A stretch of DNA of 41,280 nucleotides from a virus. A model generated the notes under the pieces. It saw only the letters and a list, made by a program, of their open reading frames with translations. It searched no databases and was not told where the DNA came from. This document shows positions 1 through 7,569 of the stretch, in pieces. The stretch is taken from IMG/VR virus record IMGVR_UViG_3300017744_000031, positions 1 to 41,280 of that record. One strand, 5' to 3'. The translations under genes and the position numbers were made by a program. Within the stretch, counting starts at the first letter, position 1. The number at the start of each line of letters is the position of its first letter.

Positions 1-107
1 ACGAACTTTATGTAGACATAGCAATTGAACCAATTAAATCAGTTGAATTCATCTACATACCGTTGAGAATCAAAAACACAGGAGAAATTGCAAAGTTAGG
101 GAACTAA
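1..107 (+). CDS. 18: Tail sheath protein gp18, C-terminal end (partial)
   Basis: This is the last 34 codons of a gene that begins before the window, read from base 3 to a TAA at 105-107. The visible peptide contains VDIAIEPIKSVEFIYIPLRI, which matches the usual C-terminal pattern of contractile tail sheath proteins, where a beta-strand segment with an EP...EFI signature closes the sheath subunit. The identification is strengthened by the next gene, which is a clear gp19 tail tube protein; gp18-gp19 is the standard order in T4-like phages. Most of the protein is outside the window, so nothing can be said about its length or N-terminus. Confidence 0.7.
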   Translation, partial: ELYVDIAIEPIKSVEFIYIPLRIKNTGEIAKLGN

Positions 108-112
108 TTTTG

Positions 113-120
113 AATAAATA
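113..120 (+). promoter_or_regulatory. T4-type late promoter box upstream of gp19
   Basis: The sequence AATAAATA matches the T4 late promoter -10 element (TATAAATA) in seven of eight positions. It lies 10 nt before the gp19 ATG and is followed directly by GGAG, which can serve as ribosome binding site. The same box recurs before many late genes in this window. Confidence 0.5.
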
Positions 121-130
121 GGAGAAACAG

Positions 131-751
131 ATGGCAATATCAACTTTATCAAAATTTACAGTACCACTAGCAAACGATCAGAGTTCAGCATCACAAGGTT
201 TATTGATGCCAAAACTACAATATCGTTTTAGATGTATCCTGGAAAATTTTGGAGTATCGACACCAAGATCAGAGTTAACAAAACAAGTAATTGACGTTAC
301 AAGACCAAACTTAACTTTTGACAACGTGACATTAGACGTTTACAACTCTAAAGTCTATGTTGCAGGTAAACACACTTGGGATCCAATAACAATTAATTTA
401 AGAGATGATGTTAACAACTCAGTTACTAAACTGGTTGGTGAACAGATCCAGAAACAATTTGACTTCTTTGAGCAGTCAAGTGCGGCTTCTGGTATTGATT
501 ACAAATTCACAGCAAGAATTGAAATGTTAGATGGTGGTAATGGAGCAAGTTCACCGAATGTATTAGAAACTTTCGAACTATATGGTGCATACGTTGAAAA
601 CGTAAACTACAACACCTTAGCATACGCAACTTCAGACCCAGCAACTATAACAATGTCAGTAAGATATGACAACGCAATCCAAACTCCGACAGGAACTGGA
701 ATAGGAACAGCAGTTGCAAGAACTATCGGTACATTAAGTACAGGTGGTTAA
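131..751 (+). CDS. 19: Tail tube protein gp19
   Basis: This 206-residue protein is the T4-like tail tube subunit that polymerises as hexameric rings on the baseplate inside the gp18 sheath and forms the DNA channel. Recognisable features are the N-terminal segment with LQYRFRCILENFG, the central TWDPITINLRDD strand, and the FELYGAYVENVNY segment near residue 150-162, all typical of the gp19/Hcp-like beta-barrel fold. Length is usual for marine T4-like gp19, somewhat longer than T4 gp19. The ATG at 131 is preceded by GGAGAAACAG, a convincing ribosome binding site. It follows gp18 closely and ends before a strong intrinsic terminator, so transcription of the sheath-tube unit probably stops here. 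Confidence 0.92.
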   Translation: MAISTLSKFTVPLANDQSSASQGLLMPKLQYRFRCILENFGVSTPRSELTKQVIDVTRPNLTFDNVTLDVYNSKVYVAGKHTWDPITINLRDDVNNSVTKLVGEQIQKQFDFFEQSSAASGIDYKFTARIEMLDGGNGASSPNVLETFELYGAYVENVNYNTLAYATSDPATITMSVRYDNAIQTPTGTGIGTAVARTIGTLSTGG

Positions 752-780
752 TAAAAATTAAGTTAGCAATTATAAACATC

Positions 781-808
781 AAAAGCGCCTTTATATGGCG
801 CTTTTTTT
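781..808 (+). terminator. Intrinsic terminator after gp19
   Basis: A G+C-rich hairpin (AAAAGCGCC, 7-nt loop, GGCGC) runs directly into seven T residues (802-808). The A-run 5' of the stem can pair with the T-tract. It lies 30 nt after the gp19 stop and just before the next gene's late promoter box. It is the clearest rho-independent terminator in the window. Confidence 0.9.
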
Positions 809-813
809 GTGGC

Positions 814-821
814 TATAAATA
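814..821 (+). promoter_or_regulatory. Consensus late promoter TATAAATA
   Basis: This is an exact match to the T4 late promoter -10 element. It lies immediately downstream of the gp19 terminator and only 5 nt upstream of the ATG at 827, so a transcript started at the usual distance would begin at or within a few bases of the start codon. Confidence 0.65.
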
Positions 822-826
822 ACAGT

Positions 827-2215
827 ATGCCAAAGATAAACAACTTCTTAAAAGGTTTCCAAGACGGTTTGCCGGGAATGAAAGATTTCCGACACGCATC
901 ACGATTGTACTTAGACGACAACTACAAGTTGATGCCGAAACAGAAGTTTCTTTTCCACGTGGTTTTTAACACAGACGAAACTTTATTTTATAACGGGTTC
1001 AACGCCAGCGAAAGATATCAACTTAACATGTTGGTAAAAAGTTGTGACCTGCCAAAATATAATATGAGTTATGAAGAAAAAATACAATACAATAAAAAAA
1101 TGTATGCGGCAACACGTATTGCTTATGATCCTGTGAATATTACTTTTCATGACGATCATGCCGACACAGTCAACGCATTCTGGAAAAAGTATTACGAATA
1201 CAACATAGCAGATTCGGTTGGAATGAACAACGATCTTACAATATCGAATACAAAGGATGACTACTACGATGGCATCAAACAAAGAAGAACAACAAAATTT
1301 GGAATGGACACGCCAAAAGAAAGGCAAAAACCTTACCTAAAAAGTGTTGAAATTTTTGTGCTACACAAACAGAGATTTACATCAATGACATTAGTAAATC
1401 CAGTGATAGGTTCATTTGCACATGATAATTTAGATCAAGCCGATGGTGCAGGTATTTTAGCAAATACAATGCAGATACTTTACGAAACAGTAATATATAA
1501 ATCAGGAATAATAAACAGAAATAGTGTGCCTGGTTTTGCCACAATTAACTACGATCAAGAACCAAGTCCTCTCACAGTCTTGGGTGGTGGTACAAACAGT
1601 ATATTTGGCCCTGGCGGAGTTGTAGACGGAGTTGGATCAGTTATTAGAAACGTACAGTCGGGAAATATTTTAGGTGCAATACTTGCCGCATCTAACACAT
1701 ACAACAATGCAAAAAAAATTAAAAAGAAAGATGCCAAGGAAGAATTAAAAGGCATTGTTAAAAAAGGAGTTTTAGAAGTTGGAAAACAAGCAGGCACAGT
1801 AACTAATCCAGTTCAAGGATTCAGTGTTGGATCAGTAATTGCCGCGGGCACTATTATAGCCACAGCAAAAGGTACAAGTGACAATAAAAATAAAAGCAAT
1901 ACCAAAGTAATAACCAACCCCGTTCAAGATTATACAAATATTTTGTCACCCGACGAATCATATAATTTGATCAGCAACAACGAAACACTAAAGGACGAAA
2001 TTGCATCTGGAATTTATTACAAAGATATTGGATCAAGGAAAGACCTAACTATTGCTGAATCAGATGTGGAATACACCAACAGTACCGCAACAACTAAAAC
2101 AGTGTACAGAAACAAAGCAATTACAGATATTAGAAAACTTGTCAGTGAAGGTTATATAAAAATAGAAAGAGCAACAAATGATGTTACAATAGTAACTGAG
2201 AAAGTAGGATTATAA
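827..2215 (+). CDS. Tail-tube-fold virion protein (gp19/gp54-like)
   Basis: The 462-residue product has an N-terminal half resembling tail-tube and baseplate-tube proteins: KQKFLFHVVFNTDE, then LVKSCDLPKYNMSYEEKI, ITFHDDHADTVNAFWKKYYEY and VEIFVLHKQRFTSMTLVNPV. These match the beta-strand order of the gp19-like fold. The C-terminal half is Gly/Ala-rich, then lysine-rich, and lacks obvious domains. By its position after gp18-gp19 and its fold, a baseplate-tail tube initiator (gp54-like) or another tube-capping role is plausible, but this is inference. A GTG at 809 is in frame but overlaps the terminator T-tract and late promoter; the ATG at 827 is the better start. The end overlaps the next ATG by one base (TAATG). 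Confidence 0.6.
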   Translation: MPKINNFLKGFQDGLPGMKDFRHASRLYLDDNYKLMPKQKFLFHVVFNTDETLFYNGFNASERYQLNMLVKSCDLPKYNMSYEEKIQYNKKMYAATRIAYDPVNITFHDDHADTVNAFWKKYYEYNIADSVGMNNDLTISNTKDDYYDGIKQRRTTKFGMDTPKERQKPYLKSVEIFVLHKQRFTSMTLVNPVIGSFAHDNLDQADGAGILANTMQILYETVIYKSGIINRNSVPGFATINYDQEPSPLTVLGGGTNSIFGPGGVVDGVGSVIRNVQSGNILGAILAASNTYNNAKKIKKKDAKEELKGIVKKGVLEVGKQAGTVTNPVQGFSVGSVIAAGTIIATAKGTSDNKNKSNTKVITNPVQDYTNILSPDESYNLISNNETLKDEIASGIYYKDIGSRKDLTIAESDVEYTNSTATTKTVYRNKAITDIRKLVSEGYIKIERATNDVTIVTEKVGL

Positions 2216-2592
2216 TGCCGGAGTTTTACACAAATCTACCACCAAAAGATAAAGACGATTTACAAAAAACTATCGATAAACTAACAACAACTGCATACGA
2301 GACAGAATATCAGTTCAACGCCGGCGAATACGATGCCACAATCGCATATTTTGTAAACAGAGGATTTAAAAGAGCATCAGCAGAATCCATTTCTTATATT
2401 ATAATGTCACAGGCTAAAATTGATGGCGTATCATCAAGAGAAATATTAGACAAATTAGCAAACGTAGATGATGCAAAATTATCGGAAATCATAACAATAA
2501 TTCTAAACGCCAACAGATACAAATCAAGTAGGTTAGGTGTTAGACAAACACTTACCACCACAGAAACTGTATCTCGGAACATCATAGATTAG
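2215..2592 (+). CDS. Small conserved-type virion-region protein, unknown
   Basis: I do not recognise this 125-residue protein. It appears mostly alpha-helical, with no signal peptide, membrane segment or cysteine motif. The segment from about residue 40 to 100 (ATIAYFVNRGFKRASAESISYI and following) reads like packed amphipathic helices. It starts one base into the stop codon of the tail-tube-fold gene, so the two are likely translationally coupled and co-expressed late. A small tail or neck structural component is the contextual guess, without direct support. Confidence 0.6.
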   Translation: MPEFYTNLPPKDKDDLQKTIDKLTTTAYETEYQFNAGEYDATIAYFVNRGFKRASAESISYIIMSQAKIDGVSSREILDKLANVDDAKLSEIITIILNANRYKSSRLGVRQTLTTTETVSRNIID

Positions 2593-2595
2593 TCT

Positions 2596-3030
2596 ATGCT
2601 AAACAAATATTATATTACGGGCACAAGGCGTGGTCTAGGAAAAGCACTACATGAAAAATATAATTCTGTAGATACTCTCGAAGACTGCGATATTTTTATT
2701 AATTGTAAGCACGATGGATTCGAACAAGTAAATTTGCTTTACAAAGCCGCAGAACTAAAAAAAAGAATTATCAATATTGGGTCTAATAGTCCGGATCAAG
2801 ACAAAGCAAAACCACACAGATATCAAATAGAAAAATCTGCTTTAGATAAAGCCAACGAGCAACTCTTTTATCAAGGTGTAAGCACAACGATAATTAGATT
2901 TGGTTACTTTGATTCACCAAGAGTTCAATCTGTGAAGGCGGATAAGATGAGTATAGAATATTGTGTTTCTGTAATTGACTGGGTACTTAAACAACCTCAT
3001 AGGATCAAAGATTTAACAATATGTCCTTAG
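2596..3030 (+). CDS. Short-chain dehydrogenase/reductase-like protein, shortened
   Basis: The 144-residue protein carries SDR hallmarks in order: an N-terminal nucleotide-binding loop TGTRRGLG (residues 8-15), an IFINC strand at about 33-37 in place of the usual NNAG, a serine in NIGSNSPD (60-67), and a YxxxK pair (Y76-QIE-K80). Classical SDRs are about 250 residues, so this is a compact form lacking several helices. The catalytic Ser-Tyr-Lys set appears present, so activity with NAD(P)H is possible. It overlaps the next gene, an Asp/Asn hydroxylase-like oxygenase, by 10 bp. This pair is embedded among head and tail genes, which is unusual for metabolic enzymes. The substrate cannot be inferred. 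Confidence 0.6.
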   Translation: MLNKYYITGTRRGLGKALHEKYNSVDTLEDCDIFINCKHDGFEQVNLLYKAAELKKRIINIGSNSPDQDKAKPHRYQIEKSALDKANEQLFYQGVSTTIIRFGYFDSPRVQSVKADKMSIEYCVSVIDWVLKQPHRIKDLTICP

Positions 3031-3479
3031 ATTTAGAAAAAATAAAAAAAGAATTACAGACTTTGCCTGACATGACTAATATTTCACAGATAGGTTTGCA
3101 AGGCACCAAAGATAATCTCGACCCATTCCTAAGCGTTGGTACTATAAACAAAATAGAAAAATATAAAGAAACAGATTTTGTGGTTCCGATATTTGATATA
3201 CCATATATCAATTCAATAATGGCAGAATTAAAAATGTTTAGAACAAGACTAATGATATTAAAACCTAGAGAATGCTATACATATCATTATGATTTTTCAA
3301 AAAGGATACACATACCGGTAATAACAAATGAAAGTTGCTTCATCGTAGAAAACAGACAACTTAGACATTTGCCTGCAGATGGTAATTATTATGTAGTCGA
3401 TACCACTAAGATGCACACAGCGTTAAATGGTTCAAGAGATAATGAAGATAGACTACACATTGTAGGAGGAATTGTATAA
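3021..3479 (+). CDS. Aspartyl/asparaginyl beta-hydroxylase-like 2OG-Fe(II) oxygenase
   Basis: This 152-residue protein has the core of the aspartyl/asparaginyl beta-hydroxylase family. It shows H89-Y-D91 in YTYHYDFSKRIHIPV as the iron-binding HxD, a second histidine H132 in KMHTALNGS, and R144 in DRLHIVGG as the likely 2-oxoglutarate anchor. The RIHIPV segment and the DRLH ending are characteristic of the family. It overlaps the upstream SDR-like gene by 10 bp and the gp4 gene by one base. Family enzymes hydroxylate protein side chains or small molecules; here a virion protein or host protein target is possible but unproven. The ATG at 3021 is the only start that keeps the family core and fits the overlap. 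Confidence 0.65.
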   Translation: MSLDLEKIKKELQTLPDMTNISQIGLQGTKDNLDPFLSVGTINKIEKYKETDFVVPIFDIPYINSIMAELKMFRTRLMILKPRECYTYHYDFSKRIHIPVITNESCFIVENRQLRHLPADGNYYVVDTTKMHTALNGSRDNEDRLHIVGGIV

Positions 3480-3919
3480 TGTTGCCGAGATTTGCAAGAG
3501 GTAAGTTCTCACCAAAAAACCAAGAAAAATATGTTGGCACAAAGACGCCGACTTATAGATCAAGTTGGGAACATTCGTTTATGAGATTATGTGACGAACA
3601 TCCAAATGTTTATCAATGGGCTAGTGAATCAATCAAAATACCTTACAGGCATCCTTTCACAGGAAAATATACTGTGTACGTCCCAGATTTTTTTATCATA
3701 TACATGGACAAAAATGGTCGTAAACATGCGGAGATGATAGAAGTAAAACCAATGGCACAAACCACTATGGAAAAAGCAGGCAAGAGCATGGGAAAAAAGA
3801 AACAAGTGGTAATTAACCATGCAAAATGGGAGGCCGCTGGTGCATACGCCAAACAAAGAAAAATTGGTTTCCGTGTGGTGTCAGAAGAACAGTTGTTCCA
3901 TAACGGAAAACGTAAGTAA
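3479..3919 (+). CDS. 4: Head completion nuclease-fold protein gp4
   Basis: This 146-residue protein matches T4 gp4 (150 residues), which acts late in head maturation and is needed to seal packaged heads. Diagnostic segments are YRSSWEHSFMRLCDEHPNVY (residues 26-45), the SE...IPYRHPFTGKY stretch, and a PD-(D/E)xK nuclease core with VPDFFI (D70) and EVKP (E88, K90). The family has a TnsA-like endonuclease fold, and the catalytic residues are all visible. The start ATG overlaps the stop of the hydroxylase-like gene (TAATG). The small terminase follows after 8 bp, consistent with a packaging and head-completion cluster. Confidence 0.88.
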   Translation: MLPRFARGKFSPKNQEKYVGTKTPTYRSSWEHSFMRLCDEHPNVYQWASESIKIPYRHPFTGKYTVYVPDFFIIYMDKNGRKHAEMIEVKPMAQTTMEKAGKSMGKKKQVVINHAKWEAAGAYAKQRKIGFRVVSEEQLFHNGKRK

Positions 3920-3927
3920 ACGTAGAC

Positions 3928-4449
3928 ATGACAAAAAAGTTAGAAGATATTCTTAATTTACCTAATGTAAAAGAAGCATTTAAAGAGGTAGATAAAAAAG
4001 AACAAGCCAAAGCCAACAAAGATCAAACAAAAGAAGTCATGAAAAATGTTGATCCGCAGACGCGAAAAAACTTAGAAAAAAGTTATGCAGAATTTGACAA
4101 GGTTGCGGCCGCATTACCACAAGTAAAAGGGTTGGGAGAACTGTCAGATTTAGAGTTGGACAAACTGGCCATAGAAGCAGAAGAAAGTTACAAGAATCTA
4201 ATGGATCTGGGTATGAATGTAGACTCACGTTACTCGGGCAGGATCTTTGAAGTTGCTGGCAATTTCCTTAGAAATGCCATAGATGCTAAAAGCGGCAAAA
4301 TAGACAAGAAGCTCAAAATGATAGAATTACAACTTAAAAAGCAAAAGATAGATCAGGGCAACAAAGACGGCCCAGCAGTGCAAGAATCTGAGGGTTTTGT
4401 AATATCTGATCGTAACGAATTGATGAAGAAACTACTTAAAAAAGACTAA
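3928..4449 (+). CDS. 16: Terminase small subunit gp16
   Basis: The 173-residue protein resembles T4-like gp16, the DNA-recognition oligomer that regulates the large terminase motor. The best-conserved part is residues about 70-140: LSDLELDKLAIEAEESYKNL, then LMDLGMNVDSRYSGRIFEVA, then DKKLKMIELQLKKQKID, an extended helical and coiled-coil pattern typical of the marine T4-like gp16 family. The N-terminus is highly charged and lysine-rich, and the C-terminus is short and basic. It follows gp4 by 8 bp and precedes gp17, with two other genes between. The following late promoter box overlaps its stop codon. Confidence 0.8.
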   Translation: MTKKLEDILNLPNVKEAFKEVDKKEQAKANKDQTKEVMKNVDPQTRKNLEKSYAEFDKVAAALPQVKGLGELSDLELDKLAIEAEESYKNLMDLGMNVDSRYSGRIFEVAGNFLRNAIDAKSGKIDKKLKMIELQLKKQKIDQGNKDGPAVQESEGFVISDRNELMKKLLKKD

Positions 4450-4452
4450 ATA
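4445..4452 (+). promoter_or_regulatory. Late promoter-like box overlapping the gp16 stop
   Basis: ACTAAATA matches the 3' six bases of the T4 late box (TAAATA). It overlaps the gp16 TAA and is separated by 6 nt from the ATG at 4459, the same spacing as several other boxes in this window. Confidence 0.4.
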
Positions 4453-4458
4453 TTGCAT

Positions 4459-5082
4459 ATGAGCACATTCTCACAGTACCTTACAGAATCAGCAAAGTCG
4501 TATGACTACAAAATAAAGGTTGCAGGACAAATTGCGGACGATTTCGCAAACAAAATGGAAACTGCTTTACAAAAGTTTGAAGTAGCCAAAATGTCAGCGG
4601 GAAAAAAGACACCTATTATGACATTGCCTTTAGATTTTCCACAGTTGAGCAATGAAGAAGTTACAATTTTTGACGTAACAACAAACTATCCAGTTTCAGT
4701 AAGAGAGTTGAGAGAATACTTAGGTACATATATGAACGTACCACAAACTCACATTGTTGTGAAAAAACCTGGAGAACCTACTGAAGAGTATCAAGACAAT
4801 ATGCAGGTTGCAAAAAATTCAGAATATGTAAACAAACTTATGGACATCGAATACAAAGACGCACCTAAAGTCAAAGGCGAAGATTTTCATTCAACACAGG
4901 CAAACATGAGTCTGCTTAAAGAGTTAATGAAAGACAAAGAAGATAGATACCAAGTTGAAAAAGGTACAGACAACAAAACTCAAGAAGCACAGAGTAAACA
5001 AGAAGAAGGCAAACCATCACCAGTGAAAGCGGCGCATGATGGTCCATTAAAAGGTAATCCGCACCCAGCAGGAGCAAAATAA
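4459..5082 (+). CDS. Structural-type protein between the terminase genes, unknown
   Basis: This 208-residue protein begins MSTFSQYLTES, an opening common in marine T4-like head-region proteins. The middle (residues about 50-115) has an ordered alpha/beta appearance: PIMTLPLDFPQLSNEEVTIF, then NYPVSVRELREYLGTYMNVP, then THIVVKKPGEPTEEYQ. The last 70 residues are lysine/glutamate-rich and probably disordered. I associate such proteins with the terminase neighbourhood of marine T4-like phages, but no function is known to me. An upstream in-frame TTG at 4453 is possible, but the ATG at 4459 follows the late box at the usual 6 nt. A scaffold or internal head role is a contextual guess. Confidence 0.65.
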   Translation: MSTFSQYLTESAKSYDYKIKVAGQIADDFANKMETALQKFEVAKMSAGKKTPIMTLPLDFPQLSNEEVTIFDVTTNYPVSVRELREYLGTYMNVPQTHIVVKKPGEPTEEYQDNMQVAKNSEYVNKLMDIEYKDAPKVKGEDFHSTQANMSLLKELMKDKEDRYQVEKGTDNKTQEAQSKQEEGKPSPVKAAHDGPLKGNPHPAGAK

Positions 5083-5084
5083 TT

Positions 5085-5918
5085 ATGGAAATGATCGACG
5101 TATTAAAAAAGTTACAGGAAATAGCAGAGACTAAACCAGAATTAGTTAAAGATGCTGTGGAAAATGTAGAAAGAACAAATCCTAAAGTTGACGAAGGAAA
5201 AATGAAAGACTACCTACATGACGAGGCAGAGAAACTTTCAAAAGAAGAATTTATTAAAAAACATGGCGAAAGTTTAGCAAGTTTTTGGCACTCAGTGAAC
5301 GGCTACGATGAAGCAACGGAAGGAAAAATGCCAGCAGGTCTAAAAGCATACCATGATAAAAAAGCAGGTAAAGAAGAAAAAAAAGAAACTGTAAAAGAAG
5401 ACATTCAAATTTCAGCAGACACTCCACAAGAAGCAGGTATGATGATGCAGATTTTAAAATTAGCAGGTGTACAACCGGTTGATGCAAAAATGATTGGTGC
5501 ACAAGAACCTGAACAAGACATGGACCACGGACATGACGATGCAATGGGTTCAATGGACATGGCAAAAATGAGAGATGTAGTTACTGCTCCTGATCAAGAA
5601 AAACAGGAAGAAACATTCTCTAACACACCTGATGAAAAAACATCAGACATAGATACTTTAGTCAATGTTCATTCAGGCGGTGCTAACAAACAAAAAGTTC
5701 AATATAAAAAAGAATATCCAGGTGACAATCCAATGGCAGTAGAAGATCAAGTGACTGAGGAAAGTCTTGCAAACAGCCTAAGAGAGCAATACGATAGTTT
5801 CAAAAAGGCTTACCAAGAAGCGGCAAAACCTGATTTTTTAGATATGGACAAAGACGGCAATAAAAAAGAACCAATGAAAAAAGCCGTTAAAGACAAAGAA
5901 GCCAAAGAGAAAAAATAA
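5085..5918 (+). CDS. Acidic, low-complexity head-region protein, unknown
   Basis: The 277-residue product is highly charged (E, K, D) with methionine- and histidine-rich patches (DMDHGHDDAMGSMDMAKM at about 145-162). It has no membrane segment. Near the C-terminus, DFLDMDKDGNKKEPMKKAV carries a DxDxDG calcium-binding-loop-like motif, seen in many phage structural proteins. Residues 120-129 (MMQILKLAGV) resemble a motif that recurs in the 9121 gene product. It begins two bases after the preceding stop, so the two genes are probably co-translated. A prohead core or scaffold role would fit its composition and location, but I cannot assign it to gp67, gp68 or gp22. Confidence 0.65.
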   Translation: MEMIDVLKKLQEIAETKPELVKDAVENVERTNPKVDEGKMKDYLHDEAEKLSKEEFIKKHGESLASFWHSVNGYDEATEGKMPAGLKAYHDKKAGKEEKKETVKEDIQISADTPQEAGMMMQILKLAGVQPVDAKMIGAQEPEQDMDHGHDDAMGSMDMAKMRDVVTAPDQEKQEETFSNTPDEKTSDIDTLVNVHSGGANKQKVQYKKEYPGDNPMAVEDQVTEESLANSLREQYDSFKKAYQEAAKPDFLDMDKDGNKKEPMKKAVKDKEAKEKK

Positions 5919-5944
5919 GTTAGTTTTCCTCCACACTTTCAAGC

Positions 5945-5952
5945 ATTAAATA
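5945..5952 (+). promoter_or_regulatory. Late promoter-like box upstream of gp17
   Basis: ATTAAATA lies 7 nt before the large terminase ATG at 5960 and matches six of eight late-box positions. No Shine-Dalgarno-like sequence separates it from the start codon. Confidence 0.45.
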
Positions 5953-5959
5953 CTACGTT

Positions 5960-7552
5960 ATGGCATACGTAAGTTTAGATTCAGACCAGGTAAAAAAAGC
6001 CAATAAAAAGCACAAATATTCTAAGGAACAAGTAGAACAATTAGAAAAGTGCATGGATCCTAAAACAGGTCCTTTATACTTCATGAAGAAATTTATGAAG
6101 ATACAACACCCCACAAAAGGTGAGATGGCTTTTCAACCTTTTCCCTACCAAGAAAGATTGATAGAAAGTTACAACAATCACAGATTTAGTATCGCTATGC
6201 TACCAAGGCAAACAGGTAAAACAACCTGTGCATCAGGCTTCCTCATTTGGTATGCTATGTTCAGGCCAGACTCACAAATTCTAATTGCCGCACACAAATA
6301 CGCAGGAGCATCAGACATCATGTCAAGGGTGCGTTATGCTTATGAGATGTTGCCAGCATGGATCAAAGCAGGTGTGAACCAATATAACAGGAATTCAATA
6401 GAGTTTGATAATGGTTCAAAGATTATGGCAACTACTACAACTGAGAACACAGGTAGGGGTATGTCACTTACATTAATATATTGTGATGAGTTTGCTTTCG
6501 TGCAACCGCCGGAAAAAGCGAAAGAATTTTGGACATCACTATCTCCAACATTGAGTACAGGTGGTAAGTGTATGATAACAAGTACACCCAATTCAGACGA
6601 AGACCAGTTTGCCATGATTTGGAAAGAAGCAAACAAAAGATTTGACGAATACGGCAATGACAAAGTGATTGGCACAAACGGTTTTTATGCCATGAAAGCA
6701 CACTGGTCAGAACACCCAGACAGAGACGAGGCTTGGGCCGATGCGGAACGTGCCAGAATAGGGGAGGAAAGATTTAGAAGGGAACACGAGTGTGAATTCT
6801 TGATATTTGATGAGACATTGATATCAAGTTTGACACTTGCCGACATGGAAGGTACAGCACCGGTAGAAACAACCGGACAAGTGCGTTGGTTCAAACGTCC
6901 AACACCAGGACACACATACATGGTATCATTAGATCCCAGCATGGGTACAGGAGGAGACTTTGCCGCGATACAGGTTTTTGAACTGCCTACTTTCGAACAG
7001 ATAGGCGAATGGCATCACAACATGACACCAATGAATCAACAGGTGAGGATACTGCAAGGTATTAACAAACACATACACGACACAATCATGGAAAGAGATT
7101 CTAGTGCCACACCACAAATATTCTACAGCATGGAAAACAACACAATAGGCGAAGCCGCTCTTATGCGTGTAATGGACATAGGTGAAGAAAATATAATGGG
7201 TATGTTTTTGAGCGAACCAATACGTAAAGGACACAGAAGGAAATTTAGAAGAGGTTTCAACACAACCGCAAAGCATAAAATTGATGCATGTACAAAATTC
7301 AAAGAACTTGTAGAAGGTGGCAAAATGAAAATTAATTCTCAACTACTGATATCAGAAATGAAAGACTTTGTGGCATCCGGATTGAGCTTCAAAGCCAAAC
7401 CAGGACAGCACGACGACCTTGTAAGTAGTTGTTTGCTTATGACTCGTATGATGAAAGTACTTGCTGACTTTGATCCTAAAATATTTGAGAAATGGACCGA
7501 TAGGACATCTGAAATTACTCCAATGCCAATTTTTGGCTCTTTCACCGGATAG
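5960..7552 (+). CDS. 17: Terminase large subunit gp17
   Basis: This 530-residue protein is the DNA-packaging motor ATPase and headful nuclease. The N-terminal ATPase domain shows a Walker A-type LPRQTGKTT (81-89), Walker B LIYCDE (172-177) and the coupling motif TSTPNS (207-212). The C-terminal RNase H-like nuclease begins around MVSLDPSMGTGGDFAAI (D325), continues with YSMENN, and ends with a PGQHDDLVSS segment. Length is slightly below T4 gp17 (610), typical of marine relatives, and the order of motifs is complete. It docks on the portal during packaging and works with gp16. It is preceded by a late promoter-like box and is followed after 17 bp by a radical SAM gene. Confidence 0.95.
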   Translation: MAYVSLDSDQVKKANKKHKYSKEQVEQLEKCMDPKTGPLYFMKKFMKIQHPTKGEMAFQPFPYQERLIESYNNHRFSIAMLPRQTGKTTCASGFLIWYAMFRPDSQILIAAHKYAGASDIMSRVRYAYEMLPAWIKAGVNQYNRNSIEFDNGSKIMATTTTENTGRGMSLTLIYCDEFAFVQPPEKAKEFWTSLSPTLSTGGKCMITSTPNSDEDQFAMIWKEANKRFDEYGNDKVIGTNGFYAMKAHWSEHPDRDEAWADAERARIGEERFRREHECEFLIFDETLISSLTLADMEGTAPVETTGQVRWFKRPTPGHTYMVSLDPSMGTGGDFAAIQVFELPTFEQIGEWHHNMTPMNQQVRILQGINKHIHDTIMERDSSATPQIFYSMENNTIGEAALMRVMDIGEENIMGMFLSEPIRKGHRRKFRRGFNTTAKHKIDACTKFKELVEGGKMKINSQLLISEMKDFVASGLSFKAKPGQHDDLVSSCLLMTRMMKVLADFDPKIFEKWTDRTSEITPMPIFGSFTG

Positions 7553-7569
7553 GCACAATAATTAACAGT

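Noticed and set aside
809-826. GTG start for the tail-tube-fold gene at 809
   Set aside because: It lies directly after the terminator T-tract and before the TATAAATA late box, so a transcript from that box could not contain it. The ATG at 827 is the better start.
5254-5565. 103-codon open frame on the minus strand
   Set aside because: It is antisense to the acidic protein at 5085, with leucine/proline-rich low-complexity translation and no ribosome binding site. It reflects codon bias of the plus-strand gene.
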